Assembly: GCF_001613065.1 (NCBI RefSeq)
Contig: NZ_BDBQ01000001.1
Location: 476,354-540,353, forward strand
DNA from: Nocardia miyunensis NBRC 108239
Lineage (GTDB): Bacteria > Actinomycetota > Actinomycetes > Mycobacteriales > Mycobacteriaceae
Length of the DNA stretch: 64,000 nt
Direction: 5' to 3'
The number at the start of each line of letters is the position of its first letter. Positions within the stretch are counted from its first letter, which is position 1. The notes beneath the pieces were generated by a model. It worked only from the letters and a program-made list of their open reading frames with translations, was not told where the DNA came from and ran no database searches. Both the position numbers and the translations under genes were made by a program. Of the stretch, positions 52,165 to 60,775 are shown in pieces.

Positions 52165-52869
52165 TTACCGGCCGCCGTCCATCTGGACCGGCGGTCCCGC
52201 GGCAGCCCCCATCGGTAGGCCACCCTGGGAGGTGATCGTGAAGGCCAACTCGGCAAGTTGCTCGGTCGCAGCACGATACAGCGCATCAAGGTCATCTTTG
52301 CCGCCTCTTCGCACCCAGTATTCGACAACGGCCGAGTTGGCCGCGGCCAGCGCGGCCGCCATCGTCTGCGGGCGGATATCGAACGCGGGCGACGCACCGA
52401 ACGACCTGTCGATGATGCCTGCGAGTGCTTGTTCCAACATCCTGCGCCGTTCGCCGCTTGCCCGGTCCATCACCTCCGGCGCGGTCGCTACAGCTTGCTG
52501 CCACAGGAGATATTCAGGCCAGGAAGCCCGGCGCTGACGGGCAAGGGCGGTCCACGCGGACCAGATCGCGGCGACCGGGTCTCGAGCGGGAGCGATCGCG
52601 GTGAACGCGTCGAGCATAATCCGGTTCTTCTGGCGCTCATAGTCCAGCAGCAGATCCTCCTTGGCCGGAAAGTGCCTGCTGACGGTCCGCAGGGAACACC
52701 CGGCCGCCGCGGCGACGTCCTGCACCGTCACCTGGGGGTACCCGCGCTCGGCGAATAACTTCAAGGCAGCCTGCTGGATGGTGTAAGCCACCCGCAGGCG
52801 CCGTTCCCGCCAGCCTGGGCTCAACGCCGCAGAGGTATCGATCCGATCCACCGCGTCGGCTTCGATCAT
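52165..52869 (-). CDS. TetR-family regulator
   Basis: 234 residues from ATG 52869. The frame is open to 52923, but the upstream palindrome occupies that part. HTH: VTVQDVAAAAGCSLRTVSRH with FPAKEDLL. Divergent from the amidase gene; the large palindrome at 52913-52956 lies between them and is the obvious operator. Probably represses itself and the amidase/MFS operon. Confidence 0.83.
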   Translation of the reverse strand: MIEADAVDRIDTSAALSPGWRERRLRVAYTIQQAALKLFAERGYPQVTVQDVAAAAGCSLRTVSRHFPAKEDLLLDYERQKNRIMLDAFTAIAPARDPVAAIWSAWTALARQRRASWPEYLLWQQAVATAPEVMDRASGERRRMLEQALAGIIDRSFGASPAFDIRPQTMAAALAAANSAVVEYWVRRGGKDDLDALYRAATEQLAELAFTITSQGGLPMGAAAGPPVQMDGGR

Positions 52870-52912
52870 CCGTCCATTTTCTTTGTTCGCACCCGCCACC
52901 ACTTGACAAGTA

Positions 52913-52956
52913 TGACCGACCAAGTCAAAGTTTGAATACTTTGACCGAGTAGGTCA
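52913..52956. promoter_or_regulatory. 44-bp palindromic operator between TetR and amidase
   Basis: Left arm TGACCGACCAAGTCAAAGT, spacer TTGAAT, right arm ACTTTGACCGAGTAGGTCA: 16 of 19 arm positions are complementary, with a perfect inner GTCAAAGT/ACTTTGAC. It lies 44 bp upstream of the TetR ATG and 36 bp upstream of the amidase ATG. Its length suggests two dimers. Confidence 0.7.
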
Positions 52957-52991
52957 ATCTATCGCATCGTCGAAAGGTGCAGGACAGTCGT

Positions 52992-54401
52992 ATGAGTGAA
53001 GAACTGACCTGGTTATCCGCAGGGGAACTCCGCGCGCTCATCGGGCGCGGTGACGTCTCGTCGGTGGAGGTGGTCGACCACTTCCTGAACCGTATCGAGA
53101 AGCTGAATCCGCAGTTGCGGGCGTTCGCACACCTGGATCCGGACACCGTCCGTCGCCAGGCCGAGGTCGCCGACGCAGCTCGCCAGCGCGGCGAGGCATT
53201 GGGTCCGCTCCACGGGGTTCCGGTTTCGGTGAAGGAAAATCTGGCGGTGGCCGGCCTTCCCTACAGCTTTCCGAGGAAGGGCGAATCCGGTATTTCGCAG
53301 TATGACGCCATCGCCGTGGAACGCCTTCGTGCCGCGGGCGCGATCGTCGTCGGTACCAACACTATGCAAGGCACCGGAGGTGCGGCCACGGCGCAGACCA
53401 ACCCCGAGGCCGCGCTGATGTCCAGTTACAACTGGGATCGCGAGGCACGTAACCCGTGGGATACCGGCCGCGTTCCCGGCTGGTCCAGTTCCGGCGGCGC
53501 CGCCGCCGTCGCAGCGGGGCTTCTCCCGGTCGCAATCGGCAGCGACGGTGGCGGGTCGACGCGGCTGCCCGCCGCATACAGTGGGATCTTCGGCGTCCAC
53601 CCCACTCGTGGGCTGATTCCGCACGTGAACTACGCCCGGCCCTCGTTGCGGTTCAGCGCGACCAACGGCCCGCTGACGCGATCCGCGCGGGACGCCGCGC
53701 TGGTGACCCAGGTTCTCGCCGGCCCGGACGGTCGTGACTATATCTGCATCACCGATGAGCCCGGCGACTATCTTGCGGCCCTCACCGACGGGATTGCGGG
53801 AATGCGGCTGGCATGGACTGACGACTTCGGGTATGCCTCGCGGGAAGCCTCGGCGGAAAGCGCGAGGGTGATCGAATTAGTTCGGCAGAGCGCTTTTCGA
53901 TTGCGCGACCTCGGCGCGACCGTGGCATCGACCGATCAGACGTGGGAACCTGCGAATCGCGGTGGCGGCCCGGCCCCGGGAGAACCGGAGGTGTACTCGA
54001 TCGACGTCGGATCGGGCAAGGCGCCTGCGATCCCCGTCGACCCGGCCGAATACAAGCACGCCGCCGAATGGCGCGCCCGGAACCTGGACGGGTTCCGGAC
54101 CTTGTTCCGCGAATACGACCTGCTCCTATCAGTGACGAGTCAACATATCGCGCCGACGGTCAGTACGTGGGATGAGAACTGGACCGCCCGGCCAGCCGAG
54201 TACGCCGTCACCTACACGAGTCATACCGTGTTGTGCAACCTTCTGGGTCTTCCGGCGGTCTCCGTGCCCTGTGGCTTCATCGACGACATGCCGGTTGGAC
54301 TGCAGATCATCGGCCCACCCCGCGCAGAAGCCCAGATCTTTCGTCTGGCGTCCGCCTTCCAGCAGGCGTTTCCACGTCGCGAGCACCCTCCCATGAGCTG
54401 A
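52992..54401 (+). CDS. Amidase-signature-family amidohydrolase
   Basis: 469 residues from ATG 52992. Catalytic triad of the amidase signature: Lys81 in [14 protein letters not shown], the cis-Ser in [14 protein letters not shown] (165-167) and nucleophile Ser189 in [19 protein letters not shown]. Family members include FAAH-type fatty-acid amide hydrolases, Glu-tRNA amidotransferase GatA and aryl-acylamidases. Here it may free an amine or amino alcohol from an amide for the gamma-glutamylation route. Followed after 31 bp by an MFS gene. Confidence 0.85.
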   Translation: MSEELTWLSAGELRALIGRGDVSSVEVVDHFLNRIEKLNPQLRAFAHLDPDTVRRQAEVADAARQRGEALGPLHGVPVSVKENLAVAGLPYSFPRKGESGISQYDAIAVERLRAAGAIVVGTNTMQGTGGAATAQTNPEAALMSSYNWDREARNPWDTGRVPGWSSSGGAAAVAAGLLPVAIGSDGGGSTRLPAAYSGIFGVHPTRGLIPHVNYARPSLRFSATNGPLTRSARDAALVTQVLAGPDGRDYICITDEPGDYLAALTDGIAGMRLAWTDDFGYASREASAESARVIELVRQSAFRLRDLGATVASTDQTWEPANRGGGPAPGEPEVYSIDVGSGKAPAIPVDPAEYKHAAEWRARNLDGFRTLFREYDLLLSVTSQHIAPTVSTWDENWTARPAEYAVTYTSHTVLCNLLGLPAVSVPCGFIDDMPVGLQIIGPPRAEAQIFRLASAFQQAFPRREHPPMS

Positions 54402-54432
54402 ACCTGCTAAACCCGTACGAGATTGAGCAGCA

Positions 54433-55881
54433 ATGACAACAGCTACCCCATCGACGGCCGTGCGGAGCACCTTCTGGCCCGCGCTCACGAGTCTGTTATT
54501 CATCCAATTGTTCAGCGGCATCGTCCAGATGTACTTCATCCCGCTGTACCCGAGCCTGGCCCACAGGTATCACCTCCAGGTCGGCACGCTGTCCTTGGCG
54601 TTGATCATGTTCACGGTCTCCGGCGCATCCTCCACGCTGCTGTTCGCCAGGCTCGGCGATCTCTACGGTCATCGGCGGATCCTGCGTCTCGTCGTCGGCC
54701 TGGTCGCTCTGGGATCGGTGCTGATCGCGGTTGCCCCCACGTTCCCGGTCCTCCTGGTGGGCCGGGTTCTACAGGGCACGTACCCGGCGCTCCTGCCCTT
54801 GACGTTCGGCGTCGTGCAGACACGGTTCGCCGACGCGGACGTTCGCCGACGCGGATACGCCTACGTCAACGCGGTCCTGAGCTTCGGGGCCTCGGTCGGC
54901 CTGCTCGCCACCGGAATGCTGGCGCGGCCCGGGCATGGGCCGTCCTGGGCACTGTGGTTTCCCGCGGTGGGCACCGTCGTCGGGTTCGGACTGCTGTGGA
55001 GCGGCCGGCGAGCAGAGCCCACCCCCGTGCACGCCGGCCGAGTTGACTGGCCGGGAGCCGTTCTGTTCGGAATCGGGCTGGCCAGCCTGCTGCTCGGGGT
55101 GAACCAGGGCGGCACCTGGGGCTGGCAGTCGGCCGCCACCATCGGCGCGATCACTGGGGGCGTGACGGTCATCGCCGGATGGATCGTGGCCGAACTGCGC
55201 ATGCGCGAACCGCTGGTCGACCTGCGAGTACTGTTCCGCCCCCAGCTGCTGCCGCCCTACGCGATCGGCGTCGGCTTCTACTTCGGCGGCATCGGGGGCC
55301 AAGTCGCGCTCTCCACCTATCTGTCGTTGTCGCCCCACAAGGTCGGCTACGGGCTCGGACTGAACGCGTCGATCGCCGGCCTCGTCATCGGCGGGGGCAT
55401 CCTGGGCACGACCATACTCGCCGCCTGCACCGCACGGTTCGGGAGGATCGTCGGGTTTCGGTGGATGATGGCGTGCGGCGCGCTGATGGTCACCGCCGGC
55501 TATACCGGGATGATCGTGGTCCACCGCGATGCCGCCGCGTTCATCGCCTGCCATGTCCTCAGTTCCGCCGGCGCCGGCTTGATCATCGCCTCCACCAGGA
55601 CCGTGGTCGCCGAACTCGCGACCCCCAGCGAAGCCGGCGTCGCGCAGGGCATGTACGAGTTGGCCTCCGTGGTCGGCGGCGCCGTCGGCAGTGCGGCGAT
55701 CTCGGCCCTCCTCACCTCCGCACGATCGGCAGGGGTCGTCAGCGAGAGGGGCTACGAGATGACCTGGTCGGTCTCCGCGGCCGTCGGACTGGCGATCACG
55801 ATCATCGCGATTCTCCACGCTCTGCGACACAAGCGAAATGCTCTGGCGACCCCGACTCGGCTTGTCACCGGCCACCCCTGA
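54433..55881 (+). CDS. MFS transporter (DHA2-like)
   Basis: 482 residues with about 14 hydrophobic segments. Motif A in loop 2-3 reads GASSTLLFARLGDLYGHRRI. The stretch WPGAVLFGIGLASLLLGVNQ, the extra central helices of the 14-TM drug-exporter type, follows the cytoplasmic loop. Cotranscribed with the amidase. May export a toxic substrate or product, or import the amide. Confidence 0.83.
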   Translation: MTTATPSTAVRSTFWPALTSLLFIQLFSGIVQMYFIPLYPSLAHRYHLQVGTLSLALIMFTVSGASSTLLFARLGDLYGHRRILRLVVGLVALGSVLIAVAPTFPVLLVGRVLQGTYPALLPLTFGVVQTRFADADVRRRGYAYVNAVLSFGASVGLLATGMLARPGHGPSWALWFPAVGTVVGFGLLWSGRRAEPTPVHAGRVDWPGAVLFGIGLASLLLGVNQGGTWGWQSAATIGAITGGVTVIAGWIVAELRMREPLVDLRVLFRPQLLPPYAIGVGFYFGGIGGQVALSTYLSLSPHKVGYGLGLNASIAGLVIGGGILGTTILAACTARFGRIVGFRWMMACGALMVTAGYTGMIVVHRDAAAFIACHVLSSAGAGLIIASTRTVVAELATPSEAGVAQGMYELASVVGGAVGSAAISALLTSARSAGVVSERGYEMTWSVSAAVGLAITIIAILHALRHKRNALATPTRLVTGHP

Positions 55882-56001
55882 GTAGCTGAGTCTCGGCCCG
55901 CTGTGCCGGACCGATTCATCAACGTCGCTCGTCCCGCGCGCCGGGATCTTAATCGACTCTCGACCATCAGAGTTCGAGGGCACCTCGAGAAGGAAAACAC
56001 G

Positions 56002-56703
56002 ATGAGGAAATTTGTTGTATCCGCATTGGTGGTGAGTGCCATCGGCACCCCCGCCGCCACCGCCGGCGCCAGTCCGAACGCTGTGGACGCGCCGGTGTAT
56101 TACACAGCGAAGCCGTCCAACGGTTCTATGGTCATCCGGACCGACGGAGGCTCGCTGGCCATAGAGGACGGCGCATTCAAGATAAAATCTACCAGCGGCA
56201 AGGTGCTCGCCGGTACCGATTTGTCCTTCCGAGTGGACGATTTCGTATTTCCGATCGCCGCGGCCATTAAAGATCACACCGCCACCCTGACCCCGGAATT
56301 CGATCTCGCACATGCCACCTATCGACCCGTGGCGCTGCCCTACGAAGATCAGGCGCCCTGGAAGAACCAGTATGACCGGGAGCAGTCCGCCTGGTCCCGA
56401 TTGGCGAGCACCATCACCACCGGTGCGGTGATCGGTGGCGCGGTCGGCACCGTCGGCGGCGCGGCCATAGGCTGCCTGCTCGGCGGTATCGCGGGTGCGA
56501 CGGTGGCCACGGCCGCGATCATCGGGCTGTTCGGCGCGTTCATTCCGGCCGCTGCCGTCGGGTGCATCGGCGGCATGATCGCCGCTGCTGCTCTCGGGAC
56601 TGTCGCGGGCCAGTTGTTTGTGACAGCGCCGATCGCCATCGCGGCCGCGATTCAGTATCTCACCACGATCAATTCGCCGATGCCTGCCCGTCCTGCCCAA
56701 TAA
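56002..56703 (+). CDS. Secreted glycine/alanine-rich hypothetical protein (nocardial type)
   Basis: 233 residues from ATG 56002 with GAAGGA upstream. Signal peptide KFVVSALVVSAIGTPAATAG. A central region of short beta-like strands (LAIEDGAFKIKSTSGKVLAG, DLSFRVDDFVFPIAAAI) is followed by a long hydrophobic Gly/Ala-rich tract (GAVIGGAVGTVGGAAIGCLL, IIGLFGAFIPAAAVGCIGG) that could form two membrane-inserting hairpins. I associate this layout with proteins abundant in Nocardia. Function unknown. It supports Nocardiaceae origin. Confidence 0.7.
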   Translation: MRKFVVSALVVSAIGTPAATAGASPNAVDAPVYYTAKPSNGSMVIRTDGGSLAIEDGAFKIKSTSGKVLAGTDLSFRVDDFVFPIAAAIKDHTATLTPEFDLAHATYRPVALPYEDQAPWKNQYDREQSAWSRLASTITTGAVIGGAVGTVGGAAIGCLLGGIAGATVATAAIIGLFGAFIPAAAVGCIGGMIAAAALGTVAGQLFVTAPIAIAAAIQYLTTINSPMPARPAQ

Positions 56704-56723
56704 ATAGAGACACGTCCGTTTCC

Positions 56724-56756
56724 TGGCACCGGTCGCGACACCTGCGATCGGCGCCA
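56724..56756 (+). terminator. Terminator after the secreted protein gene
   Basis: TGGCACCGGTCGC, loop GACACCT, GCGATCGGCGCCA: a 13-bp stem with two mismatches, 20 bp after the stop. Confidence 0.6.
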
Positions 56757-57183
56757 GTAGTATTCCCGTGACTGTTGGCAACCACCGCTGCCGACATGCA
56801 ACGCGGGCCGTACAGATGCATATGCCGGCACGCGAGAACCGATATGAGATGCTCGGCCCCGGCAGCCCAGACGGCTGCAGGAAGGAGCTGAGCGGATCCG
56901 GAGCGCTGGCGGCGAACACCGAGCCCAGGCTCTGCTTCTGCTGCTGCAGAGTCATCGCCGTGACAACCGTGGTGGCGTCACCCGGCGACAATGGTCGCGC
57001 GGGCGACTAATTGGGAGCGGCTATCGAGCTGGATGCCCCGGGAAGAGACTTCAAGCCGGGTCCATGACGGGTCCATCATGAACGCGATTTATCGAATACT
57101 GATGAGCGGCGACGAGTTTGCTGTGATTATAAATCTCGATGTCAATGCCATCGTCGGATGGTAACCAGTTCCTTAGGGAAAAC
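56757..57183. other. About 430 bp without a supportable gene
   Basis: Open frames on either strand lack ribosome sites and recognisable motifs. The stretch ends at the T-arm-like repeat and shows no transposase homology that I can see. Confidence 0.35.
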
Positions 57184-57205
57184 CGGCAGGTTTCTGGTTC
57201 GAATC
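57184..57205 (+). repeat. tRNA T-arm-like direct repeat, right copy (possible attachment site)
   Basis: CGGCAGGTTTCTGGTTC followed by GAATC. It matches the left copy (25659-25680) at 21 of 22 positions in the same orientation; outside the 22 bp the flanks differ. The T-stem partner seen in the left copy (CCAGA) is CGAGG here, so only the core is shared, as for an att core. Confidence 0.5.
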
Positions 57206-57289
57206 GAGGCTGCTGGAGGATGACGCCCTCGCGGGTAGACTGCGACGGCTTCGTCTTCAGTAAGCTCGCCGCAACGAGCCTCACCGACC

Positions 57290-57487
57290 ATGGAAAGCTT
57301 CTTCAGCCTGCTGCAACGCAATGTCCTCGACCGGCGGCGATGGGACACCCGCGAGCAGTTACGTATCGCAATCGTCACCTGGATCGAACGCACCTACCAC
57401 CGCCGACGTCGACAAGCCCGCCTCGGCCGTTTGACCCCAGTCGAATTCGAAACCATCATGACCCCAGCAGCCCTACGAGCTGCTTAA
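57290..57487 (+). pseudogene. IS3-family transposase C-terminal fragment
   Basis: MESFFSLLQRNVLDRRRWDT, IAIVTWIERTYHRRRRQARL and GRLTPVEFETI are the end of the IS3-group OrfB catalytic domain, with the last catalytic Glu. The first two catalytic Asp segments are absent. It starts about 85 bp after the T-arm-like repeat and ends with a normal stop. Confidence 0.8.
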
Positions 57488-57936
57488 CCACTGACACCTC
57501 ATCGTGCAGCAGCCCCTTCCGCTTTCACGGAGATCTGTTCGTTGCACCGGACCGGCCGGGCGGGTGTGCTTCATTCGGTTCGAAGCTGCCGTAGTGGTCC
57601 TGCGGCACGCTGGCCGGCACTTCTCCGATTTCGATCTATTCCCCTGAGACCGACACAGTCTCCCCGAGGGAGGATGCGTCTCATCCCGGGGATAGTCGTA
57701 GCGTCGATTCGCTTGTGAGATCGTGACGTATATGCCGACGACTCCATGATCATCCGCTGCTACCGGTAGGATATCCGCCTCCACCCGCCCTTGCTTCAAA
57801 TAGATTGCCGCCCAGTCCAAGTCGTAGCCATATGTTCGTGATGCCCTCAGAAACTACAGGGTTCGCAACCGATAGTCGAAACAGCCTGGTTGCCACCGTC
57901 ATCCGACACGAAACAAACCCCGAGAGAAGAGCGGTG
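57488..57936. other. About 450 bp without a supportable gene
   Basis: A minus-strand frame (about 57820-57640; AAIYLKQGRVEADILPVAAD) has a coding-like look but no recognisable family, and it loses that character downstream. It could be a decayed gene next to the IS3 fragment. Confidence 0.3.
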
Positions 57937-58200
57937 ATGTCTGAGTACATCGTTGATCAGGGCGGTGTATATCCGCCGATGATAGATTCGGCCGCCGCAG
58001 CCAATGCCGATGCGTCCCTGAAGACCGGGCAGCCGAGGACCGGGACGTATTCTGGGCCGAAATTGGTGCCGCCGACATCAACTGGATCACCGGCCACGGC
58101 GACATCGCCTATCGCACCCTGCCCCCAAACTGGCGCGGACCTTCGTCAAATGCGAATGAACACCTATGACGCCGAATTCGGCGCTCACACTCCCAGCTAG
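57937..58200 (+). CDS. Small hypothetical ORF, possibly frameshifted
   Basis: 87 codons from ATG 57937 after AGAGAAGAG. The first 28 residues (MSEYIVDQGGVYPPMIDSAA...) look coding, but from about 58040 a second frame looks more protein-like (DRDVFWAEIGAADINWITGH and RTLPPNWRG) than the annotated one, which becomes rich in Pro/Thr/Ser. A frameshift near 58030 is possible. It precedes the AveC-like gene by 53 bp. No family recognised. Confidence 0.35.
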   Translation: MSEYIVDQGGVYPPMIDSAAAANADASLKTGQPRTGTYSGPKLVPPTSTGSPATATSPIAPCPQTGADLRQMRMNTYDAEFGAHTPS

Positions 58201-58253
58201 ACCATTATGTCGAACCTATCAGGACATACGCACTCAAGAGCCAAGGAGGCACC

Positions 58254-59093
58254 GTGGGACGCACCCCTCCCGATGTCATGCGACATGAACTCGACCTGCT
58301 GTGGCAGAACATCTTTACATGGACAAGCTGGGCCATCGTCGCCGTAATGCTTATCATAGCTCTGCGTATGTGTCTCCGCCAGCGCACCCCATTCTATATT
58401 TTGGCATGCCTAGCAGCGGGCGTCGCCGCCTTCGCGGAGCCGCTGTACGACGTCGCGTTCGACCTCTGGTTCTACGATGTGCATAATGGCAAACCAGGAG
58501 CTATGTATTCACATTTCACGGCATTCGGAGTAGTCCAGCCGAATTGGACCCACAGTGGATATATAATCCTGTATTCCAGCGCATGCATATATGTCGGTCG
58601 ACGCATATATGCCGGGCGGCTGAACCGCATCGGACTGCTTGCAGTCTGGGTCGCCGAGATCATCACATCATGCATTTTCGAGATCGTCGGCACAGGAACC
58701 AACGTATACACCTACTACGGACCGTACGAACTTCGAATCTGGAACTATCCGCTGGCGATCGGCGTCCTCGAAGGGACTCAGGTTATATTTTTCACCGTAC
58801 TTGCAGTCCATATCTGGCGACACGTTTCCACGCGATGGGGCCTGCTAAGCCTGTTCCCAGCCTTCCCGATCACAATGTTCGGTGCGAATTTCGGCATAGG
58901 CTCGCCTCTCATCATCGCACTCCATCTCAGCGCACCCACATTTTCCAGCGGCATTGTTTGGGCTGCCACAGCCCTTACCTTGGCACTGTGTTCCATCGCT
59001 GTCATCTGGGCTGGCAAATTCCTACCCAAGCCTCCGTCCAAGGCCGATCCGGATGGCGAGCCAACTCCGCATACGTTGGCTGCAGCAATATAA
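58254..59093 (+). CDS. Multi-pass membrane protein, spirocyclase AveC-like
   Basis: 279 residues from GTG 58254 with AAGGAGG 7 bp upstream. Seven hydrophobic segments are spread over the length (from TWTSWAIVAVMLIIALRM to WAATALTLALCSIAVIWAG). Polar aromatic loops such as DLWFYDVHNGKPGAMYSH and VYTYYGPYELRIWNYPLAIG resemble the AveC-like family, named for spiroketal formation in avermectin biosynthesis and widespread with unknown function in Nocardiaceae. The gene is visibly less GC-rich than its neighbours, with ATA and TAT codons, suggesting recent transfer. Confidence 0.6.
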   Translation: MGRTPPDVMRHELDLLWQNIFTWTSWAIVAVMLIIALRMCLRQRTPFYILACLAAGVAAFAEPLYDVAFDLWFYDVHNGKPGAMYSHFTAFGVVQPNWTHSGYIILYSSACIYVGRRIYAGRLNRIGLLAVWVAEIITSCIFEIVGTGTNVYTYYGPYELRIWNYPLAIGVLEGTQVIFFTVLAVHIWRHVSTRWGLLSLFPAFPITMFGANFGIGSPLIIALHLSAPTFSSGIVWAATALTLALCSIAVIWAGKFLPKPPSKADPDGEPTPHTLAAAI

Positions 59094-59431
59094 TGCCCAC
59101 AACGGGACAGTACCTGAACCGAGGATTTCAAGGTCGTAATCGGCCGGTGCCGATCACGGGTCCGCCGCTGGTGCGCCAGGAATGTACTCACTTCTACCCG
59201 ATTCCTCTTCAAGGGGTTCGGCCGCTGCCACGGCCATCGTGCGAGCCATTTTTTCTCGGAGCACAGCGGCGACGAACGGGACGCCCGCTGCAGATTAAGG
59301 AACCGTTCCCGGGAAATTCACTATCAGGGCATCGATTCCGGCACTTCGGGGAGAATGTGGCGATGCGGAGAAAAATAGACTGTACCCATGAGAGTAAGCC
59401 ACCTCTAGCGCGGACCGCATCATCAGCAAAG
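59094..59431. other. About 340 bp without a supportable gene
   Basis: No reading frame with a recognisable product or ribosome site. The stretch ends in the promoter of the crotonase gene. Confidence 0.35.
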
Positions 59432-59444
59432 TATAGTGAGTAGC
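59432..59444 (+). promoter_or_regulatory. -10 element placed for a leaderless crotonase mRNA
   Basis: TATAGT at 59432-59437 lies 7 bp before ATG 59445, so transcription would start at or next to the start codon. No Shine-Dalgarno sequence is present. No clear -35 was seen. Leaderless mRNAs are common in actinobacteria. Confidence 0.5.
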
Positions 59445-60248
59445 ATGAGCGAAGAAAGCGTTCGTATTCGAGTAAGCGAAAGCGGTGTCGCGATTGTCGC
59501 GATGGCGCGCGCCGACAGGCACAACGCGTTGGACTTCGCAATGTTCGAAGGCTTGATCCACGCGGCCAACCGGTTGACCCATGACAGACGAGTCCGGGCA
59601 GTGGTACTTCATGGAAAAGGTGTGAGTTTTTGCTCAGGTATAGACATTGAAAGTTTCCTAACTAGTTCTTCTGGAATCGACACACTACTCGTTCGCGAAC
59701 AGGGATGTTTAGCAAATTTTGCCCAACGTGCCGCCTACGACTGGTCGAGGGTTCCGGTACCGGTGATCGCCTCCATCAGCGGCAACTGTTTCGGGGGCGG
59801 CATGCAGATCGCATTGGGCGCCGATATCCGTATCGCTGCACCTGATGCGCGACTGTCCATCATGGAGGTCAAATGGGGGCTCGTGCCGGATATGGCTATC
59901 ACACAATCGTTGCCGCGCCTCATGGCCATCGATGTTGCAAAAGAACTGACATTCAGCGGTCGGATCGTCTCGGGAAGGGACGGCGAAACACTCGGTCTGG
60001 TGACTCGGACAACAGAAGACCCCCTCGCATCTGCACTGGCTCTGGCGGAGGAGATCGCCCAGAAGTCTCCGGATGCGGTTCGAGCAGCCAAGCGTCTCTA
60101 CAACAAAACCTGGACCGGGGCGGACACTGCTGCTGCCCTGGCGCTCGAGACCGATCTGCAAAGACAACTCTTCGGAAAACCGAACCAGGTGGCCGCGGTC
60201 ACAGCCGCCGTCTCGAAGAAGCTCCCGACATTCGTCGACCCCGATTAG
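59445..60248 (+). CDS. Crotonase-family protein, dienoyl-CoA isomerase-like active site
   Basis: 267 residues from ATG 59445. Oxyanion motif FCSGIDIESFL. NCFGGGMQIALGADIRIA carries Gln where hydratases have the first catalytic Glu, while IMEVKWGLVPDMA retains the second Glu plus an Asp four to seven residues on. This Glu/Asp arrangement resembles delta-3,5-delta-2,4-dienoyl-CoA isomerases rather than hydratases. Likely isomerises an unsaturated acyl-CoA. GC content is lower in its first third. Confidence 0.78.
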   Translation: MSEESVRIRVSESGVAIVAMARADRHNALDFAMFEGLIHAANRLTHDRRVRAVVLHGKGVSFCSGIDIESFLTSSSGIDTLLVREQGCLANFAQRAAYDWSRVPVPVIASISGNCFGGGMQIALGADIRIAAPDARLSIMEVKWGLVPDMAITQSLPRLMAIDVAKELTFSGRIVSGRDGETLGLVTRTTEDPLASALALAEEIAQKSPDAVRAAKRLYNKTWTGADTAAALALETDLQRQLFGKPNQVAAVTAAVSKKLPTFVDPD

Positions 60249-60289
60249 CCACCAAGAGGGAGATATTGTCAAGTCTGTGGATCGGCAAG

Positions 60290-60610
60290 TTTCAGGCGAC
60301 CTCCGTTACATGGTGTCGGCCGGGCAGGTTGACGATCCCGGCCTGGTGTCGAGGGGGCGTTTGAGCAGTTCGCCCTTGTGGAACAGCACTCCGGTGCGGA
60401 CGAGCGCGACGAGTTCGCCGGGGGCGACCTTGTGCCGCGTGCTTGTGCGCCCTCCTCGATCAATTTTCACGCCATGGCGATTCCGGCCGCACGGCAGCGC
60501 AGCCCCCTTGGTGATCTTGGTCGGGAGTCGGACGGAAGCGAAAGTTGATTCGATCGGATTTGTGATGCGCCGACCTATCCGGCGGTCGCAGTTCGCTATC
60601 ATTTGTTACT
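60290..60610 (-). pseudogene. IS256-family (mutator-type) transposase relic
   Basis: On the minus strand RRITNPIESTFASVRLPTKI followed by TKGAALPCGRNRHGVKI and ELVALVRTGVLFHKGELLKR matches the C-terminus of IS256-group transposases (TNPIESTFATVR..TK, with the last catalytic Glu in NPIES). The intervening residues are out of frame or substituted and the N-terminal two thirds are missing. Confidence 0.75.
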
Positions 60611-60775
60611 GGCAGTTCACTAAACTCAAGCATACGGTTTGCCACGACCTGCCGAACAGCGATTGCAGGGCCAAACTCCCCGCCGCTAGGCGGCAGGTCG
60701 ACCAGATTACCCATTCGTAGTCAATTGCCGCTAACATTGCTGGGACCGTCGTCGCCGCAGACCCGGAGGTGAGCC

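Noticed and set aside
54769..56991. 740-codon open frame on the minus strand across the MFS and secreted-protein genes
   Set aside because: Shadow of GC-rich coding DNA: low-complexity Gly/Arg/Asp composition, no motif, and it overlaps two well-supported genes.
56768..57010. 80-codon ORF after the secreted protein
   Set aside because: No ribosome site, irregular Cys cluster and no homology; the opposite strand is equally open.
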